From: Methylibium sp965279545
GTDB lineage: Bacteria; Pseudomonadota; Gammaproteobacteria; Burkholderiales; Burkholderiaceae_C
Assembly (NCBI RefSeq): GCF_965279545.1
Contig: NZ_OZ257250.1
Span: 1-64,000, forward strand
DNA length: 64,000 nucleotides
Direction of reading: 5' to 3'
Position 1 is the stretch's first letter. Every line of letters begins with the position of its first letter. The notes beneath the pieces are model-generated. The model was not told the DNA's origin. It saw only the letters and a program-made list of their open reading frames with translations, and did not search any database. The position numbers and the translations under genes are program-made. This document shows positions 28,742-38,989 of the stretch, piece after piece.

Positions 28742-28761
28742 CATCGGCGTGCCGTAATGCG

Positions 28762-29676
28762 TCAGCGCAGGGCCAGCTGCTGGGCTGCGGCGTGCCGTTC
28801 TTCAGTGGTTCCGTCCGGTGCGGCGGGGGCAGTGGCTTCGGCAGGCGCCACCACCGGCACGGCCGCCGGCGGCACGATCAGCGGTGCGGTCACCGCGACA
28901 TTGCGCCCGGCCGCCACGGAGCGCAGGTGCGACTGCTCGGCCAGCACCTTGCCGGCGTAGCCGCCGTCGTCGGTCAGGTTGGCCGCACCGACGTAGTACC
29001 GCAGGCCGGCTTCCAGGCTGCCGGCGCGGGAGATGCACTCCTTCAGCACCTGCACGCCGACCCGCAGGTTCGTGACCGGATCGAAGGCCGCATGGTTGCC
29101 GCCGAAGGCTTCGTACTTGTCGTCGTGGACCCGGGTCATGACCTGCATCAGGCCTTGCGCGCCGACCGAACTCTGCGCGAACGGATTGAAGCTCGACTCG
29201 ATGGCCATGATCGCGAGGATCAGCGTCGGATCGAGCTTGGCCCGCTGCCCGACCTGCCAGGCTTCCTGTACGAGGCGGCTGACCGGCTCCGGGGCGACGC
29301 GGTAGCGGCGCGCCAGCCACGACGCCACCGCGGCTTGCTGGCGGTCGAGGTCGCTCAGGTCGGCCGCCGTGGCGCGGGTGACCGCGTCGCGCTCGCCCAG
29401 CGCCACGGCCAGTCCGGCCAGCGAGGTGTCGGCTTCGGCGCGTGCCTCCTGGCGCGTCTGCAGCCAGCCCAGCGCGCTTTGCTCCAGCGAGTGACGCAGG
29501 TCGGCGCGGCCCACGAAGAACAAAGACAAGGCCACCACCACCAGTCCGACCAGCGCGAGCGAGTTGTGGCACACCTCGAGCAGGCCGTGGCCTGCATCCT
29601 TCAAGAACACCGCCACGGGGCGGCCCAGCGTGGCGGCCAGGTGGCGCAGCGGCTGGTGAGACGGGAGTGCTGTCAT
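28762..29676 (-). CDS. Lytic transglycosylase (SLT family)
   Basis: The 304-residue protein has one N-terminal membrane helix (about 42-60, LALVGLVVVALSLFFVG) and a periplasmic SLT domain (about 125-250) with the catalytic Glu in AIMAIESSFNPFAQ, followed by GAQGLMQVM and a later YYVGAANL. It cleaves peptidoglycan. The ATG at 29676 is preceded by AGGAGAGG. It is divergent from ubiD with 200 bp between them. Confidence 0.9.
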   Translation of the reverse strand: MTALPSHQPLRHLAATLGRPVAVFLKDAGHGLLEVCHNSLALVGLVVVALSLFFVGRADLRHSLEQSALGWLQTRQEARAEADTSLAGLAVALGERDAVTRATAADLSDLDRQQAAVASWLARRYRVAPEPVSRLVQEAWQVGQRAKLDPTLILAIMAIESSFNPFAQSSVGAQGLMQVMTRVHDDKYEAFGGNHAAFDPVTNLRVGVQVLKECISRAGSLEAGLRYYVGAANLTDDGGYAGKVLAEQSHLRSVAAGRNVAVTAPLIVPPAAVPVVAPAEATAPAAPDGTTEERHAAAQQLALR

Positions 29677-29876
29677 GCCTCTCCTTTCGATGAGCGTTGG
29701 GCGTCGGGACGGGCCCGTACCCCACAGCGATAATTTGCCCGCCGCTGCGATCGTGTCGCTCTGCATGGGGGCGACTGCGTCGGTGCGGGCTCTCCCTTGC
29801 GGGAACCGACCGAAGTGTAGAAAGGCTTCTAATAACCGGTCAACACTATCAAATCGCTCTCTAATAGCCAAAAAGT

Positions 29877-31454
29877 ATGAAATACCGCGATCTGCGCGAA
29901 TTCCTGAGCGGTTTGGAGAAGCTGGGCGAGCTCCGGCGCGTTCCAGAGCCAGTGTCGGCGCGGCTTGAAATGACAGCACTCAGTGACTTGGTGCTGCGCA
30001 GCGCCGGCCCGGCGCTGCTGTTCGAGCAACCCGTCTCCGAGCGTGGCAGTTACAAAATTCCGGTCTTGACAAACCTGTTCGGCACGCCGCGCCGGGTCGC
30101 GCTGGGCATGGGGGCGGCGGACGCCACCGAGCTGCGGGAGGTCGGCCGCTTGCTCGCCAGCCTGAAGGAGCCGGAGCCGCCGAAGGGGCTGAAGGACGCC
30201 GGCAGGCTGGTTCAACTGGGCAAGGCCCTGTGGGACATGAAGCCGGCCCAGGTGCGCAGCGCGCCTTGCCAGCAGGTCGTGCTGGGCGGCTCGGAGGTCG
30301 ACCTCGGCGCCCTGCCGGTGCAGACCTGCTGGCCGGACGACGCGGGCCCGCTGATCACCTGGGGGCTCGTCATCACGCGCGGGCCGCAGGGCGGGCCGAG
30401 TCCGCGGCGGCGCCAGAACCTGGGCATCTACCGCCAGCAGGTCATCGGGCCGCGCCAGACCATCATGCGCTGGCTGGCCCACCGTGGCGGCGCGCTCGAC
30501 TTCCGCGACTTCGCGCTGGCCAACCCGGGCCGGCCCTTCCCGATCGCCGTGGCGCTGGGGGCCGACCCGGCGACCATCCTGGGCGCCGTCACGCCGGTGC
30601 CCGACAGCCTGAGCGAGTACCAGTTCGCCGGCCTGCTGCGCGGCAGCCGCACCGAGGTTGTCGAATCGGGCGTGGGCGAGGGCGACGTGAGGCTGCAGGT
30701 TCCCGCCAGCGCCGAGTTCGTGCTGGAGGGGCACATTCCGGTCGCGCCCGCCGGCTACCGCGGGACCAGCCCGCATGGCGTGCCGCTGCAGGAGCGCGGC
30801 GGCTACCTGCATGCGCTCGAAGGCCCGTTCGGCGACCATACCGGCTATTACAACGAGCAGGACTGGTTCCCGGTGTTCGAGATCGACCGGATCACGCACC
30901 GCCGCGACCCGATCTACCACTCCACCTACACCGGCAAGCCGCCCGACGAACCCGCGATCCTCGGCGTGGCGCTGAACGAAGTCTTCGTGCCGATCCTGCA
31001 GAAGCAGTTCCCGGAGATCACCGACTTCTACCTGCCGCCCGAAGGCTGCAGCTACCGCATGGCGATCATCAGCATCAGGAAGAGCTACCCTGGCCACGCC
31101 AAGCGCGTGATGTTCGGCGTGTGGAGCTTCCTGCGCCAGTTCATGTACACCAAGTTCATCGTGGTGACGGACGACGACGTCGACATCCGCAGCTGGCAGG
31201 ACGTGATCTGGGCCGTCACCACGCGCATGGACCCGGTGCGCGACACCACGCTGGTCGACCAGACGCCGATCGACTACCTCGATTTCGCCTCGCCGGTCTC
31301 GGGCCTGGGCGGCAAGATGGGCCTGGACGCCACCAACAAGTGGCCCGGCGAAACGGCCCGCGAGTGGGGCCGGGCCATCAAGATGGACGCCGCGGTGGAG
31401 CAGCGCGTTGCCGCGATCTTCCAGGCCCTGATGCCGACGGCCGAGCGCCGCTGA
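29877..31454 (+). CDS. ubiD: UbiD-family decarboxylase
   Basis: The 525-residue enzyme matches 3-octaprenyl-4-hydroxybenzoate carboxy-lyase of ubiquinone synthesis, which uses prenylated FMN made by UbiX. It shows the family start MKYRDLREFLSGLEKLGEL, the NLGIYRQQVIG segment, and the catalytic region QDWFPVFEIDRITHRRDPIYH and PPEGCSYRMAI. No clear ribosome binding site precedes the ATG. The 60 bases upstream are unusually AT-rich and contain the direct repeat TCTAATARCC twice (29828 and 29860). Confidence 0.94.
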   Translation: MKYRDLREFLSGLEKLGELRRVPEPVSARLEMTALSDLVLRSAGPALLFEQPVSERGSYKIPVLTNLFGTPRRVALGMGAADATELREVGRLLASLKEPEPPKGLKDAGRLVQLGKALWDMKPAQVRSAPCQQVVLGGSEVDLGALPVQTCWPDDAGPLITWGLVITRGPQGGPSPRRRQNLGIYRQQVIGPRQTIMRWLAHRGGALDFRDFALANPGRPFPIAVALGADPATILGAVTPVPDSLSEYQFAGLLRGSRTEVVESGVGEGDVRLQVPASAEFVLEGHIPVAPAGYRGTSPHGVPLQERGGYLHALEGPFGDHTGYYNEQDWFPVFEIDRITHRRDPIYHSTYTGKPPDEPAILGVALNEVFVPILQKQFPEITDFYLPPEGCSYRMAIISIRKSYPGHAKRVMFGVWSFLRQFMYTKFIVVTDDDVDIRSWQDVIWAVTTRMDPVRDTTLVDQTPIDYLDFASPVSGLGGKMGLDATNKWPGETAREWGRAIKMDAAVEQRVAAIFQALMPTAERR

Positions 31455-31827
31455 CCGCTGACACCGCCATCGCCGGGCCCGAGGTCCAATCGGCGACGCC
31501 CGTGCCATAGCGCAGAGAGCGTTGCAAGGCCGGTGTCGTGCGCCTAGTCTTGTTGGGCCTGCAACGCAGGCAAACCTCAGGACGCAGTCACTGCGTGCCA
31601 GGAGCCCTGGACCATATTCCTCCAGAGCTCCAAAGGTGGCGCTGCCACCTAGCCCCTCCCACCGTGACGGTCGGGAGGGGTTTCTATTTCCAGGGCTGAA
31701 TTGCCCGTGAGGCGGCACGTGGCGCTTTTGCGCCACCGAGCGCGCCCCCCTGTAAGGTCTTACAGGTCCCCTCCTCGGAGGGGGACCGCGAACCGCAAGC
31801 CGTCGCCTACCCTGCCGCGCAACAAGA
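31455..31827 (+). ncRNA. Structured leader or small RNA upstream of the type I exporter genes
   Basis: This 373-bp gap has no credible gene but holds eight consecutive hairpins, almost all with perfect stems: 31557-31571, 31582-31596, 31601-31631 (one mismatch), 31634-31650, 31653-31680, 31719-31736, 31749-31766 and 31768-31783. The fifth is an intrinsic terminator. A structured segment of about 100 bases followed by a terminator and then a same-strand operon is the layout of a riboswitch or attenuator; a free small RNA is the alternative. The segment GGCAAACC followed by GGACGCA recalls the cyclic-di-GMP-I riboswitch but does not fit its fold well. Class unknown. Confidence 0.5.
31653..31689 (+). 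terminator. Intrinsic terminator in the exporter leader
   Basis: CCCCTCCC pairs with GGGAGGGG, with an inner ACCG/CGGT stem, a TGA loop and a single bulged C, followed by the T-rich tail TTTCTATTT. It is 199 bases after the ubiD stop and 139 bases before the exporter start, so it could end the ubiD transcript or attenuate the exporter transcript. Confidence 0.8.
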
Positions 31828-34140
<2,313 letters not shown>

Positions 34141-34181
34141 GGGCGCGCGGCGCCAGCACCGAGCATGAATACCGAGCAAGC

Positions 34182-35633
34182 ATGAGCAACGCCCCGCCGT
34201 CCCCGCCCCAGCCGCTGCGCGAGCTGCTCGGCCGCTACCGGGCCGTTTTCCAGGCCGCCTGGCAGCGGCGCCACGAGCTGGCCGGCCCCAAGCGCCTGGC
34301 CGACGAAGCCGCCTTCCTGCCCGCGGCGCTGAGCGTGCAGGAGACCCCGGCCCACCCGGCGCCGCGGCGGCTGGCCATCGTGGTCTGCGCGCTGTTCGTC
34401 ATCGCGCTCGCCTGGGCCGTGCTCGGGCAGATCGACATCGTGGCCGTGGCGCCCGGGCGCATCGTCGTCAGCGAACGCACCAAGACCCTGCAGCCGCTGG
34501 AGGCCGGCGTGGTCAAGCGCGTGCTGGTGAAGGACGGCGACACCGTCCAGGCCGGCCAGGTGCTGGTGGAACTGGACGCCACCAACGCCACGGCCGACCA
34601 GGCCAGCGTGCAGGAGCAACTGGCATCGGCCGGCTCCGAAGAGCAGCGCACCACGGCGCTGCTCACTGCATTGCACGCGGCCAGGCAGCCGTTACTCCCT
34701 CTCCCTCCGGGAGAGGGCCGGGGTGAGGGTTGGAACCCAGCCCAACGCGCCAGCGCCACCGCCCAGCTCCAGGCCGAATGGCAGGACATCACCGCCCGCC
34801 TCGCCAAGCTGGCCGCCGAGCGCGCCCGCCGCGAGGCCGAACTCGCCACCGTGCGCGAACTCATCGCCAAGCTCGAAGCCACCCTGCCCATCGCCCAGCA
34901 GCGCGAAGCCGACTTCCGGCGCCTCACCGAACAAGGCTTCGTCTCCAACCACGCCGGCCAGGACCGCACCCGCGAGCGCATCGAGCAGGAGCGCGACCTC
35001 GCCACCCAGCGCGCCCGGCTCGCCGAAGCCCAGGCCGCCCTGAACGAAACCGCACAGGCCCGTGCCGCCTACCTGGCCGAGACCCAGCGATCCCTGAGCG
35101 AGCGCCAGGCCCAGGCCAGCCTCAAGCGCGAGCAACTCACCCAGGAGCGCAGCAAGACCGAGCAGCGCAGCCGCCTCACCCAGCTCAGCGCCCCGGTGGC
35201 CGGCACCGTGCAGCAGGTGGCGGTGCACACCGAGGGCGGCGTGGTCACGCCGGCTCAGGTGCTGATGGTGATCGTGCCCCGGGACGCGGAGGTCACAGCC
35301 GAGGTGGTGATCGACAACAAGGACATCGGGTTTGTGAATGCCGGGCAGGCGGCGGCCATCAAGCTCGAGACCTTTCCGTTCACCCGCTACGGCACGGTGG
35401 CGGCCACGGTGAAGAGCGTGACGGCCGATGCGGTGAGCGACGAGAAGAAGGGCGCCATCTTCCCGGCGACGCTGACCTTGAACCAGGCCGGCATCGACAT
35501 CGACGGCAAGCGCATCGCGCTCAGCCCGGGGATGAACCTCACGGCGGAGATCAAGACGGGCAGGAGGCGGGTCATCGAGTACTTGCTCAGCCCGGTGCAG
35601 CGGGCTGCCAACGAGAGCTTGAAGGAGAGGTAG
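34182..35633 (+). CDS. HlyD-family type I secretion membrane fusion protein
   Basis: This 483-residue periplasmic adaptor has one membrane helix (about 65-85), a lipoyl/barrel part starting near 100 (VVKRVLVKDGDTVQAGQVLVEL), a long coiled-coil hairpin (about 195-335) and a second barrel part (LSAPVAGTVQQVAVHTEGG onward). It should bridge the ABC exporter to a TolC-like protein. It starts 41 bp after the exporter gene. Residues about 172-183 (LLPLPPGEGRGEG) are encoded by copy 2 of the palindromic repeat, an in-frame insertion at the start of the coiled coil. Confidence 0.93.
   Translation: MSNAPPSPPQPLRELLGRYRAVFQAAWQRRHELAGPKRLADEAAFLPAALSVQETPAHPAPRRLAIVVCALFVIALAWAVLGQIDIVAVAPGRIVVSERTKTLQPLEAGVVKRVLVKDGDTVQAGQVLVELDATNATADQASVQEQLASAGSEEQRTTALLTALHAARQPLLPLPPGEGRGEGWNPAQRASATAQLQAEWQDITARLAKLAAERARREAELATVRELIAKLEATLPIAQQREADFRRLTEQGFVSNHAGQDRTRERIEQERDLATQRARLAEAQAALNETAQARAAYLAETQRSLSERQAQASLKREQLTQERSKTEQRSRLTQLSAPVAGTVQQVAVHTEGGVVTPAQVLMVIVPRDAEVTAEVVIDNKDIGFVNAGQAAAIKLETFPFTRYGTVAATVKSVTADAVSDEKKGAIFPATLTLNQAGIDIDGKRIALSPGMNLTAEIKTGRRRVIEYLLSPVQRAANESLKER
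34695..34729 (+). repeat. 35-bp REP-like palindromic repeat, copy 2, inside coding sequence
   Basis: This copy is identical to 34109-34143 and lies in frame inside the HlyD-like gene, encoding a Pro/Gly/Glu-rich loop at the base of the coiled coil. It is read in a different frame from copy 1. Confidence 0.85.
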
Positions 35634-35698
35634 TGTTTTCAACGACTGGCTTTTCGCCAATTGAATTGAGATTTCTCGGAAAGTAGAACGGAGCATTT

Positions 35699-35944
35699 AT
35701 GTCGAAAAGTCTTCTGGGGTTCTTGTTTCTCGCACTTCACATTCCGTTGACCTCTGCTGCGCTGGCTTTGCCCGAGATGGGCGGCTCGGGCGTGGTGCGC
35801 GACCTGCGCGGGGCCATGAGCCTGGGCAATGCGCAATCGGCCGAGCTGGTCTCGGCGATGCAGGTGTTCATCGGTGCGAGGATAAGAGCACCAATATTTT
35901 ATGGGCAACCGCATGCTGGTATGCGAACGTTGGGCTCCGTTTGA
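35699..35944 (+). pseudogene. Remnant of an RTX protein gene (chimeric 81-codon frame)
   Basis: The frame opens with a signal-peptide-like segment (MSKSLLGFLFLALHIPLTSA) and then reads LPEMGGSGVVRDLRGAMSLG, which matches a conserved block found in both downstream RTX proteins (near 37473 and 40367). The similarity stops after about 35 residues and the frame ends in unrelated, lower-GC sequence. I read it as the scar of a former RTX gene copy. Whether the short product is made is unknown. Confidence 0.65.
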
Positions 35945-35952
35945 GGTCGACC

Positions 35953-36231
35953 ATGAATATCAAAATGAAAATTGTACTCCCGAGCCTTTACGTAGCGGCT
36001 ACTGCCATCGCCTTGATCACAGGCCTCGCAAACTCAAATGACACCAAAGGCAGTTTTGTAATAATTCAGCTTCCGATTGCAATACAACTGGCTTTACTTG
36101 ATGCCGCAGGGCTTATCGAGAGCTTAGATGGCCTTCCATGGCAAACAACGTATTTCTTGATGGCTCTTGCGAGCGTCGTGCTTTTGTACGCCATTGGCGC
36201 GGCAGTCGATAAATTATTCCATCGCAATTGA
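35953..36231 (+). CDS. Small two-helix membrane protein, unknown; possible immunity protein
   Basis: The 92-residue product has two hydrophobic segments (about 7-25 and 65-85) separated by a loop. The ATG at 35953 follows the remnant stop by 8 bp, and its own stop is 11 bp before the truncated RTX gene, so the two form a tight pair. Base composition is clearly more AT-rich than the surroundings. I recognise no family. Position next to a toxin-like gene suggests immunity, but this is inference only. Confidence 0.6.
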   Translation: MNIKMKIVLPSLYVAATAIALITGLANSNDTKGSFVIIQLPIAIQLALLDAAGLIESLDGLPWQTTYFLMALASVVLLYAIGAAVDKLFHRN

Positions 36232-36242
36232 AGGGAACTCAA

Positions 36243-38078
36243 ATGCCGTACATCACAATTAAAATTGCAAATGCAGGCACTCCGCTCACAACTGGAGGCC
36301 AATCGTCCGTCGGCCACATGTGGTTTACGCTCAGCAATGGTCCTACTTCTCAGAGCTACGGCTTCGCGCCAGACGAGCAACATCATGGAAACCCGTTTGC
36401 ACCAGGACAGGTCTACACAACTGACGATGCAGTTTATTCCGGCGCGTTTAGTGAACGCATCATCGAAATTTCAGACAGTCAATACAACGCAATCCGCGAT
36501 TTTGCGAGCGACCCATCAGCGGCCGGCTTCAGTACACGATACAACGGGATCACGAATAGCTGTATAGACTTCACATGGAAGGCTTTGGAGGCTGGTGGAC
36601 TCAACCCATCCAACTACAACGGAGCGGTCTGGCCAACTTGGAACAGAGACTATGTTCAAAGTGTTTGGGATCAAGCAAAAAGGTCTGGCTCAGTACCTCG
36701 CGACTGGGACATAGAAATTTCGATTGATACCGAAGGTCGCGCGACAGTCCTGCCGATTTGCCGCCCTCCGCACGGAACAACCTCATCAAGCGTCCACGAC
36801 GCTTGGCGCGCTGGCCTCACCCCACCCCGCCCCCCAGGCGACCCCCTCGCCATCGACCTGGACGGCGACGGCCTGGAGACGGTCGGCATCGGCGCCACCC
36901 CGATCCTCTTCGACCACAACGCCGACGGCATCAAGACCGGCACCGGCTGGGTGAAGGGCGACGACGCCTGGCTTGTGCTCGACCGCAACGGCAACGGCCT
37001 GATCGATTCGGGCCGCGAACTGTTCGGCGTCGACACGCTGATCACCAACCCCAACGGCAGCGTGCGCGCCGCGCTCGATGGCTTCGAGGCCCTGCGCACG
37101 CTGGACGTGGGCAATGGAACGCCGGGCTCCGCCGGCAATGCCGACGGCGTGTTCAACGCCAGCGATGCCGCCTTCACCCAGATGCGCCTGTGGCAAGACC
37201 TCAACCAGGACGGCATCAGCCAAGGCAGCGAACTCTTCAGCCTGGCCCAGCGCAACATCACCAGCATCGGCCTCACGCCCACCGGCGGCAGCACCAACCT
37301 GGGCAACGGCAACACCGTCACCGGCCACTCCACCGTCACCTACACCAACGGCAGCACGATCGAGCTCGACAGCGTGGCCGTCAGCACCGAGGCCTCCAAC
37401 CTCGACCTGGCGCTCAACCCCTTCTACCGTGAGTTCACCGACGCGGTCCCGCTGACCGAGGCGGCCCAGGCACTGCCCGAGATGGGCGGCTCGGGCGTGG
37501 TGCGCGACCTGCGTGAGGCGATGAGCCTGGGCAACGCTGCAGCCGCTGCGCTCGTCGCCTCCGTTCAAGCCTTCGCGGCCGGCAGCACCCGCGCGGCGCA
37601 ACAGGCCGCGCTCGACGAACTGCTGCACGACTGGGCAGCCACCGAGGCCATTTCAGACCGCTTCGACATCGAAGCGGTGGGCCAGGAGACGCGCCGCTTC
37701 GTCGTCAATGGCAGCAGCGATGCCGCGCTGCAGGCGCAGCTGGCACGCATGATCCCGGTGCTGGAGGTGTTCAACGGGCGCACGGTGGATGAAAGCGGTT
37801 GGGCGTCCACCACCTCCACTGTCAACGGACAGACGATCCGCACCTACACCATCGCATCGCAGCAGGCCACTTCAATGCTGGCCGCATATGACGGACTGCG
37901 CAGCAGCGTGTATTCGGCCCTCGCCGTGCAGACGCGGCTGAAGCCTTATCTGGATTCAGTCGAGCTGGTGATCGACGAGAACGATCCGCACAGGCGCTTT
38001 GTGCTCGATGGCGATGCGGCTACTTCGGTACGGCTGCGGGCGGCCAGCAATGATTCCCTATGGAGGATTGCGGTATGA
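36243..38078 (+). CDS. Truncated RTX-type protein: papain-like N-terminus plus FrpC-like self-processing module
   Basis: The 611-residue protein has three parts. Residues 1-190 contain His25 (SVGHMWFTL) and Cys107 (NSCIDFTWKALEAG), an order seen in permuted papain-like enzymes. Residues 200-345 form a FrpC-like self-processing module beginning at Asp200-Pro201 (GDPLAIDLDGDGLETVG), with calcium loops DRNGNGLIDSGRELFG and WQDLNQDGISQGSELF. Residues about 380-580 are shared with the large RTX protein. It then ends in an unrelated 21-residue tail, without glycine-rich repeats or a type I secretion signal. AAGGGAA precedes the ATG at 36243. Codon use of the first 550 bases is AT-richer than the rest. 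Confidence 0.8.
   Translation: MPYITIKIANAGTPLTTGGQSSVGHMWFTLSNGPTSQSYGFAPDEQHHGNPFAPGQVYTTDDAVYSGAFSERIIEISDSQYNAIRDFASDPSAAGFSTRYNGITNSCIDFTWKALEAGGLNPSNYNGAVWPTWNRDYVQSVWDQAKRSGSVPRDWDIEISIDTEGRATVLPICRPPHGTTSSSVHDAWRAGLTPPRPPGDPLAIDLDGDGLETVGIGATPILFDHNADGIKTGTGWVKGDDAWLVLDRNGNGLIDSGRELFGVDTLITNPNGSVRAALDGFEALRTLDVGNGTPGSAGNADGVFNASDAAFTQMRLWQDLNQDGISQGSELFSLAQRNITSIGLTPTGGSTNLGNGNTVTGHSTVTYTNGSTIELDSVAVSTEASNLDLALNPFYREFTDAVPLTEAAQALPEMGGSGVVRDLREAMSLGNAAAAALVASVQAFAAGSTRAAQQAALDELLHDWAATEAISDRFDIEAVGQETRRFVVNGSSDAALQAQLARMIPVLEVFNGRTVDESGWASTTSTVNGQTIRTYTIASQQATSMLAAYDGLRSSVYSALAVQTRLKPYLDSVELVIDENDPHRRFVLDGDAATSVRLRAASNDSLWRIAV
36811..37983 (+). repeat. 1173-bp direct repeat, copy 1 (RTX exchange region)
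   Basis: This segment matches 39705-40877 at a constant offset of 2894 bases with no net insertion or deletion. The first 161 bases are identical by eye; substitutions are scattered after that and become more frequent toward the end. It covers the self-processing module and the following shared domain. Sequence on both sides is unrelated between the copies. Confidence 0.9.
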
Positions 38079-38974
38079 ATGCCCAGAGCAAAAAGCGCCT
38101 GTGGATTCTGTTGGCCGCGCTCATCGGCATCGGCGTCAGCCTGTGGCTGGTGTCTTCGCTGTTGCGAGAGCGGTTGCCACAGTCGCAGTCCGTAGCTCAA
38201 CAAGATGACCTCTACCCCTCCGCCAAGGTCTATCGCAAGGGCAGTCTCAACGGCATTCCGATCGCCGTCCGTGGGGACTACCTCGGCCACCCCATCACCT
38301 ACACCGACAAGAGTGATTGGGAGCCCGCCAGTTCGCCGGACTACTACCAGAAGAAGACCTATGCCGATGACATGGTCGGTTTTGATGTGGTGGTGCATTG
38401 GCCCTCGATGCAGCCGCACAGGCCCTCCAATCACAGCAGCTGGTTGACCTATCGCTCGTTCAAGCCTACCGAGTGGATCAGCATTTCCGCGATCGGAGAC
38501 CTGAAGGCCTATCAAAAGGCACCCGTGCCTGTCGTCAACCGGCTCGCGAGGAACATCAACAACGATATAAAACGTGTCGTTGATTCACCCTACAAACGGA
38601 TCGAATCCGACGGCAAGGAAGTTCTCACCGATCTTCGTTATGAGCTCCATGGCCCGGATCAAGCACTCGGTCTACAAGTTGCAAAAACTGTGGGACGCGA
38701 CGCTGATCGGCCCGGCGGTGGCAACTTCACCCTTTACTGGATAGGCGACCTCAACACCATCGTCGAGACGTCCATTCGATGCCCTGCCGGCATTCTGCGC
38801 GACCTCACATCGGTCCACACCTGCACGCATCAGTTCGAGTTGCCAGAACTCGGCTCCTTCGTGGCAGTGGACTACACCGAGAACCTGCTGCCGCAATGGC
38901 GACAGATCGAAGCCCGCGCCCGCGAATTCGTCTTGTCGCTGCGCGTTGATCCCAAGAACTCATCCATTCGCTAA
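38075..38974 (+). CDS. Membrane-anchored protein of unknown function; possible immunity protein
   Basis: The 299-residue product has an N-terminal membrane anchor (about 6-26, LWILLAALIGIGVSLWLVSS) and a periplasmic region with two Cys (RCPAGILRD, VHTCTHQFELP). I do not recognise the family. The ATG at 38075 overlaps the stop of the truncated RTX gene as ATGA and has GGAGG 8 bases upstream; an ATG 15 bases earlier is weaker. It ends 15 bp before the large RTX gene. Being coupled to one toxin-like gene and directly ahead of the next makes an immunity or chaperone role plausible but unproven. Confidence 0.7.
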   Translation: MNAQSKKRLWILLAALIGIGVSLWLVSSLLRERLPQSQSVAQQDDLYPSAKVYRKGSLNGIPIAVRGDYLGHPITYTDKSDWEPASSPDYYQKKTYADDMVGFDVVVHWPSMQPHRPSNHSSWLTYRSFKPTEWISISAIGDLKAYQKAPVPVVNRLARNINNDIKRVVDSPYKRIESDGKEVLTDLRYELHGPDQALGLQVAKTVGRDADRPGGGNFTLYWIGDLNTIVETSIRCPAGILRDLTSVHTCTHQFELPELGSFVAVDYTENLLPQWRQIEARAREFVLSLRVDPKNSSIR

Positions 38975-38989
38975 CCAGGGAGCCATTTC

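Noticed and set aside
31550..31652. Confident call of a cyclic-di-GMP-I riboswitch
   Set aside because: GGCAAACC and GGACGCA are present, but the intervening tetraloop-capped helix is missing and the following sequence folds into its own hairpins. Kept only as a structured leader of unknown class.
36243..38078. Frameshift or sequencing error truncating the first RTX protein
   Set aside because: After the shared part the sequence diverges completely and the next gene is coupled by an ATGA overlap, so the end is a real junction rather than a single-base error.
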